DNA of 64,000 nucleotides from Pontibacillus yanchengensis. GTDB lineage: Bacteria; Bacillota; Bacilli; Bacillales; BH030062. The stretch lies in NCBI RefSeq assembly GCF_009856295.1, contig NZ_WMEU01000003.1:496001-560000 (forward strand), read 5' to 3'. Position 1 is the first letter of the stretch. The number at the start of each line of letters is the position of its first letter. A program made the position numbers and the translations under genes. Below are positions 18,174 to 27,086 of this stretch, one piece after another. The notes beneath the pieces were generated by a model. It was not told the origin of the DNA and did no database searches. It was given only the letters and a program-made list of their open reading frames with translations.

Positions 18174-18734
18174 TTATTCCATATAAGAGGCATTATGTAA
18201 AATTGCAGCAAAAAGAATAATAGGAAGTCCAGAAGAACCAGCACTCGCCACTGTGGCTCCAATTAAAGGGCCAAGAACACCACTTAGGTTTACAACCCAG
18301 TAATTATAGCTGAACACCTTTTCTGTTTGATGTTCAGGAGTGTGTAGTGACAAGATGGCGTTACTAGAAGAATTAAATAATGTCCAGCCTACCCCTGCTG
18401 TAATTTCAAAAAAACCTATAACCCATACATTTCCCGATAAGACGACTCCGATTAAGCTAATTGCAGGTGTTATCATAGCTAAGGGATACATTTTATAAAC
18501 CCCTATTTTATCACCAAGCCTACCACCTGGAACACTAAATTTTAATGAACTTAAAGGTGAAATACCAAGTAGGACTCCGACCTCTGCTGGAGTTAAGTCT
18601 AGCTTTTGACTGAAATAGATAGCCATAAATGGCATTGCCATGAATCTTGAAATATGAAATGCGAGATTTGAAATAAGTAATATCAATATCAACTTTGCAA
18701 GCTCTTTAAAGAATTTTTTACTCCTTCGTATCAT
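18174..18734 (-). pseudogene. Truncated MFS transporter (N-terminal half only)
   Basis: About 186 residues holding the first five to six helices of a major facilitator protein, including the A-loop GGRLGDKIGVYKMYP motif (G-x3-D-x2-G-type) between helices 2 and 3. MFS proteins normally have 12 helices and about 400 residues; here the frame stops after PIILFAAILHNASYME. The start is uncertain: ATG 18734 overlaps the end of the upstream small ORF and has no clear ribosome site, while GAAGGAG lies just inside. A transporter with half its helices is unlikely to work. Confidence 0.7.
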
Positions 18735-19026
18735 TAGTATTTTCAGCTTTCTTATTAGATTTAAAGTAAGGCTCAACTATATTGAATCCAAATGTTGATA
18801 CATAAAACCATTTACTATGTTCAGAATCCTCATTCATATATTGTAATTCCTCGAGTAAATCCTGATATTTTCTAACCCATTTTTTAAATTTTTCTTCTGA
18901 TATTTTGACTTCAAGTTGCGCTGAAATATGGTTCCAATCTTTTGGGTTTTCAGTGTCATTCATAAATGCTGTTTCAGGTGCTTCAATAGCACGTTGTTTA
19001 GCTCTTTCTAGACCTGCTACAGTCAT
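18718..19026 (-). CDS. Hypothetical 102-residue protein
   Basis: Charged, helix-rich, without membrane segments: KISEEKFKKWVRKYQDLLEELQY looks like an amphipathic helix pair, followed by a more hydrophobic KWFYVSTFGFNIVEPYF and a hydrophilic tail. No family recognised. Its 3' end overlaps the proposed start of the MFS fragment by 17 bases, and the ribosome site is weak. It sits in a stretch of gene debris, so it may itself be a remnant. Confidence 0.4.
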   Translation of the reverse strand: MTVAGLERAKQRAIEAPETAFMNDTENPKDWNHISAQLEVKISEEKFKKWVRKYQDLLEELQYMNEDSEHSKWFYVSTFGFNIVEPYFKSNKKAENTNDTKE

Positions 19027-19088
19027 TATCTACCGCTTTCGCTATTCATCTCTTGGAAAGGTAACAGTTCATTTGATGGGATATAACT

Positions 19089-19322
19089 ATGAGCAGTAGA
19101 CTTAGAGCATATGAATCTGTATCAGATGAAAAAGTAACAGTATCAGATGAGAAAGTATTTAAAGATACAGGTGCCTTTGTTTGGGCTCATGACAAAGTAT
19201 TAAAAGGGCACGCACTGGGTCTTTATAAAGGATATAGCAACAGACAGTTCGCACCAAAAGATGTGGCCAAACGAAATCAAGCAGCTGCGGTATTACATCG
19301 TTTGAAGAATGTATTAAAATAA
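19089..19322 (+). pseudogene. Remnant of an S-layer homology (SLH) domain protein
   Basis: 77 residues without a ribosome site or signal peptide. The part VFKDTGAFVWAHDKVLKGHA and GLYKGYSNRQFAPKDVAKRN follows the SLH pattern (F-x-D-x3...W-A...G...KGY-x3-F-x-P-x3-V-x-R-x-x-A-A), which normally anchors exported proteins to cell-wall polymer. Only one repeat is left, so this is the end of a lost exported protein. A terminator follows immediately. Confidence 0.7.
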
Positions 19323-19330
19323 ACGTGTAG

Positions 19331-19366
19331 AAAATCCTGCTACTAATAAAAGTAGCAGGATTTTTT
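19331..19366 (+). terminator. Terminator after the SLH remnant
   Basis: AAATCCTGCTACT-aataaa-AGTAGCAGGATTTTTT, perfect stem and T-run. Another small hairpin with T-run (TTGCC-actc-GGCAA) lies at about 19472-19492; the rest of 19367-19627 holds nothing else I can name. Confidence 0.85.
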
Positions 19367-19627
19367 AGCACGTTGAAAAAGTAACATTTTTAGAAGTGAA
19401 GTAGTTCGACGTCAATGAAATTTGAAAGTAGTATGTATAAGTGCAACCAAACCTCTGTCTGAGCCTAAAGGCTTGCCACTCGGCAAATTTTTTATAGATA
19501 AAGCTAAGAAAAGTTATAAATGTAGTTCGATTTAGTTAATTTTTCAGAATTGATTGAATAGAAGGAATCTATCAGATATATTTGAACATAGGTCTTTATC
19601 TACTAAAGGTTATAAGGAGGAAAGGTT

Positions 19628-21055
19628 ATGTCAAAAAAAAGAGAGATGCCCATAGTAGTGGCTACATTACCTTTGGTTATTATGATCATTGGAATGGGAT
19701 TCACCATTATTAAATATGAAGGGGCTCCTCACATCCCGCTATTACTGGGAGCTTTTTCAGCATCTGTTATAGCATTAATTTATGGTTATTCGTGGGATGA
19801 GATTGAGCAGAGCTATTACACAGGCATACATAAATCATTACCGGCAATTGTCATTCTCATTTTAGTAGGTTTGATTATAGGATCTTGGATAGGTGGAGGG
19901 GTTGTTGGTAGTTTAATCTATTATGGATTAAAGCTCATATCTCCGGGCTTTTTCTTGGTTTCTATTATGCTATTATGTACTATTGTAGCTTTATCCATTG
20001 GAAGTTCATGGTCTACAATGGCTACTATTGGTGTTGCCGGGATGGGGATTGGAATCAGCATGGGCATTCCAGAACCAATGATTGCTGGAGCCATTATCTC
20101 AGGTGCATATATGGGGGACAAGATGTCTCCTTTATCTGATACAACGAACCTAGCTTCTGGAATAGCCAATGTAAATTTATTTGAGCACATTAAACATATG
20201 CTTTATACCACAGTACCTGCTTATATATTTGCATTTATTGTGTTTGCGGTACTTGGGAGACAATTCTCTGTAAACGCTTTCGAATACGGGAAGATTGAAG
20301 GAATTATGGAAAGTCTTCAAAACCATTTTCTGATTTCACCTTGGTTATTACTTGTACCTGTGGCTGTTATTGTTTTAGTTTTATTTAAAATACCTGCTCT
20401 TCCTTCTCTCAGCATTGGTGTTATTTTGGGTTTTTTATGCCAAATCGCTATACAAGGTGATGCAATAGGGACAGCCGTTATTTCTCTATATGATGGTTAC
20501 ACAATAGAAACGGAGAATCAGCTTATTAGCGATTTATTAAATAGAGGTGGGTTGAGTAGTATGATGTACACCATCTCTCTAACCATAGTGGCGATGATCT
20601 TTGGAGGAGTGTTGGAAGGTACAGGAATACTGAAACGTATGATGGATGGAATGGTCGACCTTGTTCGTTCAGGACGTGCTCTGATTCCAACCACAGTTTT
20701 AACATCATTTAGTACGAATGTATTGATGGCCGAACAATATATATCTATTATCATTCCAGCTCGCATGTATGCAGATTCTTACACAGAGAAAGGATTACAT
20801 CGTAAAAATCTCTCTCGTGCTGTAGAAGATGGAGGGACTGTTACCAGCGTACTTGTTCCGTGGAACACAGGTGGGATATTTGTAGCTGGTACCTTAGGAG
20901 TAGAGACTCTCTCTTATGTACCTTATGCTTTCTTTAACCTGGCCACCCCTATTATTTCAATTATATTTGCATTGATTGGTTTTTCCATTGTCAAAACAAA
21001 GATGCAGGATAAGAAGAACCATGCTCCGAACGACGGTATGGACACTTCAGGTTGA
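19628..21055 (+). CDS. nhaC: Na+/H+ antiporter NhaC
   Basis: 475 residues with about 11-12 membrane helices. The NhaC hallmarks are visible: GSSWSTMATIGVAGMGIG, then ISGAYMGDKMSPLSDTTNLA, the conserved charged and polar motif of the family, and a late LVPWNTGGIFVAGTLG. It exchanges cytoplasmic Na+ for protons, and fits a salt-adapted host. AGGAGGAAAGG precedes the ATG. It is a single gene with its own terminator. Confidence 0.93.
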   Translation: MSKKREMPIVVATLPLVIMIIGMGFTIIKYEGAPHIPLLLGAFSASVIALIYGYSWDEIEQSYYTGIHKSLPAIVILILVGLIIGSWIGGGVVGSLIYYGLKLISPGFFLVSIMLLCTIVALSIGSSWSTMATIGVAGMGIGISMGIPEPMIAGAIISGAYMGDKMSPLSDTTNLASGIANVNLFEHIKHMLYTTVPAYIFAFIVFAVLGRQFSVNAFEYGKIEGIMESLQNHFLISPWLLLVPVAVIVLVLFKIPALPSLSIGVILGFLCQIAIQGDAIGTAVISLYDGYTIETENQLISDLLNRGGLSSMMYTISLTIVAMIFGGVLEGTGILKRMMDGMVDLVRSGRALIPTTVLTSFSTNVLMAEQYISIIIPARMYADSYTEKGLHRKNLSRAVEDGGTVTSVLVPWNTGGIFVAGTLGVETLSYVPYAFFNLATPIISIIFALIGFSIVKTKMQDKKNHAPNDGMDTSG

Positions 21056-21119
21056 TTCTTTCAGTTAAGAAGACTTACGAGTTAATAAGCATGTAATTAT
21101 TAAGTCTAAGCGGATAAAG

Positions 21120-21155
21120 AGTACACAACGAACTATGTTGTGTACTCTTTTTTTA
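21120..21155 (+). terminator. Terminator of nhaC
   Basis: AGTACACAAC-gaactat-GTTGTGTACT followed by eight T. Confidence 0.9.
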
Positions 21156-21226
21156 TTTGGCTCTGTTAAAGTTTCATGTTGATTTTTGAATCAACTAATT
21201 ATGGTGGTACCCTTATTCAAAATAAT

Positions 21227-21880
21227 GAGGCATAATCTTGAAGACTTGAAATTGAGATAAATTTGGTAATCCTGAAAGAGGGATGCTTCCGTAGATTTAG
21301 TTAGAATAAAGGTGGCCGTGGAACAACTCGCGTCCTGCCGGCGAGCTGGCAAGCCTCCTCGAGCCCAAAAATCGGGGCTCTGTGGGGTCTTGCCTACCTC
21401 TTTCTCCGGCGGGAGTCTCCTTGTTCCAGGCCACCTTTGCTAGTATTGGGAGCAACGGAAACATAGCGAACTTAGAGAGAGGTTGAGATATTTGAATATC
21501 TTCTGACGGTCTACACCCTAGTAAGTTCTAGTATAACAATTGGTTCATAACAAAAAATTCTGAGGCAAGAAAGCTAATGGACATTAGTTCGCTATTTGTA
21601 AAAAATAAAGTTTTATTTGTCCTTATAATCTACCCAGACATACAACATTTGGCCGCGAGTCCGATAGCCATTACCAGGTTGGGGTGAAGGGGAACTACGA
21701 GACTCCCGCGGGAGAAAGAGGTTGGTGAGACCCCGGAGGGAGCAAAGCAACTGAGAAGGCTCACCAGCTCGCCCGTAGGAAAGCGAGTTGCTTCACCGTA
21801 ACCCCCTTCCACTTTTCAAGTATCGGACCCATTACCTTTTGAATATATCTCGAATCCAAGTCTTCAAGATAATGGGGCGA
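21227..21880. repeat. Composite inverted-repeat element A with two long hairpins
   Basis: Ends are imperfect inverted repeats: left cataatcttgaagacttgaa, right read backwards cattatcttgaagacttgg. Inside are two GC-rich long hairpins, 21311-21435 (GGTGGCC...GGCCACC outer stem) and 21677-21806, which are related to each other in opposite orientation. The left 95 bases match the right end of element B, and the right 34 bases match the left end of B exactly. No open frame of credible protein is present. It looks like a non-autonomous mobile repeat (MITE-like). Confidence 0.75.
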
Positions 21881-21995
21881 TAATGAAATATAAACGGCAC
21901 TATATAACTTAAGTTTTGTGAAAATACAGGAAGACATTTACAATTACAATTAAGGATAGTATGAAAGGACAGAAAACAAAACGATCAAAATCAAT

Positions 21996-22433
21996 CTAAG
22001 ACATCGTCATGGCTTCAATAAACTCATCTGAACTTAAGGCTTTTTTCCATCCTGATTGAAGAAGGAAGCGGAGAAAAAATCCTTGTAGACCTTCAAAGCC
22101 AGAGTGATCAAGCTTTAATGTCGTGCCAGATTCTTCTTCAATGAGTGTCCAGGTCACGACACTTGGTTTCTTTTTGAAAGCGTCTCCACCAAACGTATAA
22201 ATAAGTTTATAAGGTCTGTTAATTTCCTTGACCTCACAATGCATCATACCGTCCCACGAACGCTTTGGTGTTGAGATGAAAGTGAATGTATCACCCGGTT
22301 CTAATTCATCTAGGTTTGAGTGTAAATTATGCTTCGTGAACCATTTTTCAAGTGCAGCTCGATTGGTTAGTGCAAACCACACCTTTTTCATAGAATGGTT
22401 ATAATGTTTTTCAATATGGATGTTACTACCCAT
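21996..22433 (-). CDS. SRPBCC (AHSA1/START-like) domain protein
   Basis: 145 residues. The pattern IEKHYNHSMKKVWFALTNRAALEKWF at the start, GMMHCEVKEINRPYKLIYTFGG in the middle and a long C-terminal helix are those of the AHSA1-like helix-grip fold. Such proteins bind hydrophobic ligands; function undefined. Single gene on the minus strand, divergent from the GNAT gene. Confidence 0.8.
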   Translation of the reverse strand: MGSNIHIEKHYNHSMKKVWFALTNRAALEKWFTKHNLHSNLDELEPGDTFTFISTPKRSWDGMMHCEVKEINRPYKLIYTFGGDAFKKKPSVVTWTLIEEESGTTLKLDHSGFEGLQGFFLRFLLQSGWKKALSSDEFIEAMTMS

Positions 22434-22576
22434 GTTGATTAGATCCTCCCAGAAGTTATGCTTTATTTTTATGAATATAAATGACTACTACTATTACTTA
22501 ATGGTAAGAAAAGAATAATATTTTGTAAAACAAGACGTACTAATGGATAGGTGAGGGGGAGGGGCAGGTTATAAAA

Positions 22577-23041
22577 ATGGCTATATTTCCTATTACGGAA
22601 TTAACGCAGTATATGGCAAAGCAGATTATCTTACAAGGCATGTTTGAGCATTTTGGTTATATAGATGAAACGTTGAACCCTGATATTCATGAACCTTTAG
22701 CTTTCTATGATTTTGAGGACAATTTTCTCTATATCATGAAATATAATGGATTAACGGTATGCACAGGTGGATTACGAAGAGAAGGGAATCATTCAGGTAG
22801 GGTGGTAAGAGTGTCGGTATTACAGTCATTTCGAGGTAAGGGCTTTGCAAGAGAGATGATGAATTACTTAGAAAAGAAAGCTAGGACTGAACAAATGGTT
22901 TACCTTAGAGTTGAGACCAATAAAGAGTGGAAAGGCGCCATCACCTTATATAAAAATCTAGGTTATCAATTGGAGGAAGTAGATCAATCCAGGTATCATT
23001 TGGTAAAACAGCTACAGAAGGAGGAATCTTATGGAATATAG
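22577..23041 (+). CDS. GNAT family N-acetyltransferase
   Basis: 154 residues. Acetyl-CoA binding pattern VVRVSVLQSFRGKGFARE (R-G-x-G-x-A) and the terminal YLRVETNKEWKGAITLYKNLGY are typical of GNAT motif A and B. The start has GGGGAGGGGCAGG upstream at a rather long distance. Its stop overlaps the methyltransferase start by 11 bases, so the two are co-translated. Acceptor unknown. Confidence 0.85.
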   Translation: MAIFPITELTQYMAKQIILQGMFEHFGYIDETLNPDIHEPLAFYDFEDNFLYIMKYNGLTVCTGGLRREGNHSGRVVRVSVLQSFRGKGFAREMMNYLEKKARTEQMVYLRVETNKEWKGAITLYKNLGYQLEEVDQSRYHLVKQLQKEESYGI

Positions 23042-23753
23042 AGGGTCAACTGCTTATGACGATGATGAGTTCTTTGCTCAATTTTTATCTCGTAGAAATC
23101 GCGAAAATAGCCCGAATAACATCATAGAGAAACCGGTGTTGTTACATTTAATTGGGGATGTATCAGACAAGCGTGTGTTGGATATTGGATGTGGAGATGC
23201 GAGTTTTGCTAAGGAAATCAATTGTGCACATTATGATGGTGTAGAAGGGTCGTATAATATGGTGAAAGCAGCTAAAGAAAACGTAGCTGATACTGACTAT
23301 CATATCTATCATTCTTCCATGGAGCAATGGGACTACCCCGTAAATACATATGATGTAATTGTTTCAAGGTTAGCGTTTCATTACATAGAACATTTGGACC
23401 CTATCTTTCACAACATCTATCATTCCTTGAAAGAGGGTGGGGAATTTATTTTTAGTGTTCAACATCCAGTACTAACATCTTCTTCTACAAGTGCAACTGG
23501 ATCCAAACAGGACTGGAGGGTGGATGATTATTTTTATTCTGGGGAAAGAATAGAGCCCTGGATTCAAGAAGAGGTCGTAAAATATCATCGAACAATAGAA
23601 GAGTATTTTTCACTACTAATGGGAGCAGGGTTCAAGGTATGTCAATTGAAAGAATGTACACCTGAACAATCAAACTTTGCGAGCAAAGAAGAGTACGAAC
23701 GAAGAATGAGAATACCTTTGTTCTTGATGTTTGCTTGTGTGAAGAAAACCTAA
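23031..23753 (+). CDS. Class I SAM-dependent methyltransferase
   Basis: 240 residues. Motif I is VLDIGCGDASFAKE (about 48-61), followed by GVEGSYNMVKAA, YDVIVSRLAFHYIEH (motif II region) and a C-terminal LKECTPEQ tail, all as in Methyltransf_11/25 small-molecule methylases. Start ATG preceded by AAGGAGG inside the GNAT gene. Acceptor unknown; with the GNAT it may modify the same class of compound. Confidence 0.85.
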   Translation: MEYRGSTAYDDDEFFAQFLSRRNRENSPNNIIEKPVLLHLIGDVSDKRVLDIGCGDASFAKEINCAHYDGVEGSYNMVKAAKENVADTDYHIYHSSMEQWDYPVNTYDVIVSRLAFHYIEHLDPIFHNIYHSLKEGGEFIFSVQHPVLTSSSTSATGSKQDWRVDDYFYSGERIEPWIQEEVVKYHRTIEEYFSLLMGAGFKVCQLKECTPEQSNFASKEEYERRMRIPLFLMFACVKKT

Positions 23754-23813
23754 AGGCTTATTTATGCCGAACATTGCATACCTTTGTAAGTTATACTAAC
23801 ATGAACTATAAAA

Positions 23814-23849
23814 AAAGCATGGGACTTCTATTCGAAATCCCATGCTTTG
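23814..23849. terminator. Bidirectional terminator between methyltransferase and glnA
   Basis: AAAGCATGGGA...TCCCATGCTTT hairpin with A-run on the left and T on the right, between convergent genes. Confidence 0.8.
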
Positions 23850-23885
23850 TTAATATTACTTGCTAGCGCTAAGGTTCATTTATTA

Positions 23886-25196
23886 TTAATGGTTCATATA
23901 ATGGTCGATTTCCCATTGACTTACTTGTAGAGAGTAGTCGCTCCATTCTTCCTCTTTTTCTTCAATGAATACGCAAGATGTATGCTCGCCTAGGGCGTTC
24001 ATTAAGACAGTATCCTTACGTAATGCATTGATTGCTTCTTTTAAGTTTGTAGGAAGTGTAGGAACGCTGTCGTCTGAGACTTCATATAGGTTACGGTATT
24101 CAGCCTCGCCTGGATCCATTTCTTTGCGAATTCCTTCTAAACCAGCATGAATTAGAACAGCTAATGTTAGATATGGGTTCGCTGTTGGGTCAGGGTTACG
24201 AACTTCGAAACGAGTTCCTTTACCGCGTGTAGTTGGAACGCGAATCATACAACTACGGTTCGAGTGAGACCAAGCTACACTTACTGGAGCCTCATAGCCA
24301 GGAACTAAGCGTTTATATGAGTTAACATTTGGGTTAGAAATCGCTGCGATACCACTAGCATGAGATAAAATTCCACCCATGAACTGTTTCATTGTAGTAG
24401 AAATTCCATCTTCTGCTGATTCATCAAAGAACGCGCTGTCTCCATCCTTGAATAAGGATAGGTGACAATGCATGCCAGATCCGTTTGCACCTGCAATTGG
24501 TTTTGGCATGAACGTTGCGTGATAGTCATGGTTTGTTGCTACGTCTTTAACCACGTTCTTGAATGTTTGGATGTTGTCAGCTGTTTTTAACAAACTATCA
24601 AAGCGGAAGTTAATTTCGTGCTGACCAGCTGCTACTTCGTGGTGGTTTGCTTCCATATCAAATCCAAAGTCTTTTAATACTCGAACGATATCGCGGCGAA
24701 CTTTGTCACCTTTGTCTTTTGGAGAAGCGTCAAAATATCCACCTTTGTCGTTTCTTTGGCGAACTGGATAGCCTTCTTCATTAAGCTTAAATAAGAAGAA
24801 TTCAGGTTCTGGACCAACATTTACAGTATAGCCCATGTCTTCAGCTTCTTGTACAGCGCGTTTAAGAATATAACGAGGGTCACCTTCGAATGGAGTGCCA
24901 TCTGGCTTATAAATATCGCAGATAAAGCGAACCGTTTGATCGTCGTCAACTTTATTTGGAAGTACTTTGAAAGTGCTCAAGTCTGGAACTAGATACATGT
25001 CACTTTCTTGTATATCTGAAAAACCAGAGATAGATGAACTATCAAACATGGCTTCGTTGTTTAGGACACTATCAATCTCTTCAATTGGTAGTTCAACGTT
25101 TTTTGTGTACCCTAGCATGTCTGTGAATTCTAATAGAATAAATTCAACCTGTTGATCTTTTACTTCCTGCTTAATGACGTCTTTTGTGTAATTCAT
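23886..25196 (-). CDS. glnA: Type I glutamine synthetase (stand-alone GlnA paralogue)
   Basis: 436 residues. Active-site strings are intact: GPEPEFFLF, ANHHEVAAGQHEINF, NGSGMHCHLSLF, NSYKRLVPGYEAP, NRSCMIRVP and TRFEVRNPDPTANPY. It forms glutamine from glutamate, ammonia and ATP, or a close gamma-glutamyl amide. Differences from B. subtilis GlnA as I remember it: MFDSSSISGFSDI replaces MFDGSSIEGFVRI, so the glycine after the ammonium-site Asp and the regulatory arginine (Arg62) are changed. There is no glnR beside it, unlike the usual glnRA operon, which points to a second copy. A perfect GlnR/TnrA box lies 75 bases upstream of the start. Confidence 0.88.
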   Translation of the reverse strand: MNYTKDVIKQEVKDQQVEFILLEFTDMLGYTKNVELPIEEIDSVLNNEAMFDSSSISGFSDIQESDMYLVPDLSTFKVLPNKVDDDQTVRFICDIYKPDGTPFEGDPRYILKRAVQEAEDMGYTVNVGPEPEFFLFKLNEEGYPVRQRNDKGGYFDASPKDKGDKVRRDIVRVLKDFGFDMEANHHEVAAGQHEINFRFDSLLKTADNIQTFKNVVKDVATNHDYHATFMPKPIAGANGSGMHCHLSLFKDGDSAFFDESAEDGISTTMKQFMGGILSHASGIAAISNPNVNSYKRLVPGYEAPVSVAWSHSNRSCMIRVPTTRGKGTRFEVRNPDPTANPYLTLAVLIHAGLEGIRKEMDPGEAEYRNLYEVSDDSVPTLPTNLKEAINALRKDTVLMNALGEHTSCVFIEEKEEEWSDYSLQVSQWEIDHYMNH

Positions 25197-25270
25197 AAGG
25201 ACTCCTCACTTTAATAAGTTTTAGATTTCTATACCCAACGTTTATGGATATGTATAACTTCAATTTCTTA

Positions 25271-25287
25271 TGTTAAGAATTCTAACA
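25271..25287. promoter_or_regulatory. GlnR/TnrA operator upstream of glnA
   Basis: TGTTAAGAATTCTAACA fits the published TGTNA-N7-TNACA consensus at every fixed position and is a full palindrome, 75 bases before the glnA start. This implies control by nitrogen status. Confidence 0.8.
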
Positions 25288-25510
25288 CAGAATGTTATAA
25301 AACCAAACCCGTTATTTAAAAAAAGATACCCTAAAATTTTTTGAATAAACAAAAATATTATAAAAAAGTGAGAGTAATAAAACAGAAAAAAGGGCGTAAT
25401 AGAGGTATTCGTATATTCATAATAAAAGGTGGTAAGTGGAATGAAAAAATTTAAGAATTTTGTGTGTGATAGATTAGAGTAAATGGTAAAGGCAAACCAA
25501 AACATGAGTG

Positions 25511-25618
25511 ATTCGATGTTAACTTATCGTACGGAGGCGAGGGAAGCATACTAGTCGCTGGGCGCTGGAGCTGGACGTGGTTATATCACTTTATCTAAAT
25601 TATCCACAAGCATTAAAT
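25511..25618 (-). repeat. Family 1 repeat, left half, inverted, with perfect DnaA box
   Basis: Reads as the complement of the left arm: gattcgatgttaacttatcg, then tcgctgggcgctggagctgg, and TTATCCACA at 25600-25608. The right arm is missing. It lies beside the peroxiredoxin terminator. The remainder of 25288-25510 is AT-rich and holds nothing I recognise. Confidence 0.85.
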
Positions 25619-25625
25619 TTTCCTG

Positions 25626-25662
25626 AAAAAAAAGACAGATTCTAGGTAGATCTGTCTTTTTC
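25626..25662 (-). terminator. Terminator of the peroxiredoxin-like gene
   Basis: AAAAGACAGAT-tctaggtag-ATCTGTCTTTT hairpin with an eight-A run that is a T-run on the minus strand. Confidence 0.85.
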
Positions 25663-25699
25663 CATCGTGTAGGTTGAAGCTTGATACTTGGTGTTTTAG

Positions 25700-26350
25700 T
25701 TAAGCTTTAACTTTTTTTAATTCTTCTAAAACTTCAGAGGGTTCGGCGCGGTCTTTATAGTCTTCTTTTGTGTATTCATATGCAATGGTGCCATCTTTAC
25801 GAATGACATATGTGGCTGAAACGGGAAGAGTCCATGATTCATCTCCATTGCTTTCATTGACGTTCAATCCTTTTTCTTTATACACATCCACTAAATAATC
25901 AGGTAAGTGATAAACAAGATGGAAGTCGTTAGCCACTGTATTTCCTTCATCACTTAATACGTGGAAGTCTAAGTCATCTTTTTCTTTTGTGGATAAGGAT
26001 GCGTCTGGCGTTTGGGGGCTGATTGCGATTAACTCTCCACCAGCTGCATGAATCTCATCTAGAATGTTTTGATAGGCTTTAAGTTCCATGTTGCAATATG
26101 GGCACCATCCACCACGATAGAATGTCACAATTGCAGGCCCTTCTGCTAGGACATCATATAGATTGACAGATTCACCTTTTGCATCAGGTAAGGTGAAATC
26201 AGGTGCTTCCTCACCAATTCGTAGCCCTTTTCCTTCAGAGGAGTTCTCCAATTCTTCTATAGCTTTACTCATTTTTTCCTGAGTGTCAGCTGAAGCCTTT
26301 TGTTTGAATTGCTCAATGTATTCTTTAAATTGTTGGTTCATTGTTGTCAT
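25700..26350 (-). CDS. Peroxiredoxin-like protein (AhpC/TSA family)
   Basis: 216 residues from ATG 26350, chosen because GGAGAGGAG lies nine bases upstream; an earlier in-frame start at 26407 has no ribosome site. An N-terminal helical segment of about 60 residues precedes the thioredoxin-like peroxiredoxin domain, beginning GEEAPDFTLPDAKGE, with the catalytic FYRGGWCPYCNMEL (CxxC). The end has SATYVIRKDGTIAYEYTKEDYKDRAEP. Expected to reduce hydroperoxides in the cytoplasm. Single gene. Confidence 0.85.
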   Translation of the reverse strand: MTTMNQQFKEYIEQFKQKASADTQEKMSKAIEELENSSEGKGLRIGEEAPDFTLPDAKGESVNLYDVLAEGPAIVTFYRGGWCPYCNMELKAYQNILDEIHAAGGELIAISPQTPDASLSTKEKDDLDFHVLSDEGNTVANDFHLVYHLPDYLVDVYKEKGLNVNESNGDESWTLPVSATYVIRKDGTIAYEYTKEDYKDRAEPSEVLEELKKVKA

Positions 26351-26516
26351 GTTAAGATGCTCCTCTCCAAATTTTTGGGTGATACTTTTACACCATGAGT
26401 CTATCACGTTGTTATTTTCACAAAAATAAATTCGCTCATGTATAGAGATGTGGTTATAGTGACTTGTGAAAAATGGGTTTATAAATGTGTAATGTAGAAG
26501 GCTGTTGTCTTCCTTT

Positions 26517-26972
26517 TCGCCCCATTATCTTGAAGACTTGGATTCGAGATAATCTGGGTAAGAGAAATGTTTCCTTGTATTATTTAGAGAAAAGATGGGC
26601 CTGGAAATAGCTCGCTTTCCTGCGGACGAACGGTCGAGTCTCCTCGGGCCAAAATGCGGCCCTGTGGGGTCTCGACACATCCGTTTTTCCGCGGGAGTCT
26701 CGCCATTTCCAGGCCCATCTTTGCATTCGTTTGGTTTAACGGAAACATCGCCATTTGTTGTGGGTGTACACAAATGATATATGTTCTTCGTTAGGCAAAT
26801 ACATATCTTTTTGTGACAAAACACATTTTATTAAAAGATACCTTGGTTGTTCTGCAAAGCATGAAATATATAGTCCCACCACCTTTATTCTAACTAAATC
26901 TACGGAAACGTCGCTCTTTCTGTGCGATCACCAAATTTATCTCAACTTCAAGTCTTCAAGATTATGCCTCGA
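26517..26972. repeat. Composite inverted-repeat element B
   Basis: Same element as A in the opposite orientation and about 200 bases shorter. The left end (cgccccattatcttgaagac) equals the complement of A's right end; the right end (ttcaagattatgcctcgat, reversed) equals A's left end. One long hairpin remains at 26594-26719, with a perfect 14-bp outer stem (GATGGGCCTGGAAA) and inner GGGCC/GGCCC stem. Open frames inside are artefacts. Confidence 0.75.
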
Positions 26973-27030
26973 TTGCTGAATAACTTATCTTACCTATTTT
27001 AAACAGCTGTATTCTTCGTATAGCCAATGA

Positions 27031-27071
27031 AAAAAGGACTTCTACATGATAATCATGTAGAAGTCCTTTTT
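27031..27071 (-). terminator. Terminator of the SDR/hydrolase operon
   Basis: AAAAAGGACTTCTACATGAT-aatc-ATGTAGAAGTCC, a long perfect stem just after the minus-strand SDR gene. Confidence 0.85.
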
Positions 27072-27086
27072 GATCTTAAAAATAGT

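Noticed and set aside
21311..21806. Open frame over the long hairpins (60 residues at 21630-21812 on the minus strand)
   Set aside because: It lies wholly inside a hairpin element and its sequence is explained by the palindromes.
21227..21880. Autonomous insertion sequence
   Set aside because: No transposase or DDE motif is present in any frame; only inverted ends and hairpins.
25260..25505. 81-residue hydrophobic frame upstream of glnA
   Set aside because: It is produced by AT-rich leader DNA containing the GlnR/TnrA box, and has no ribosome site.
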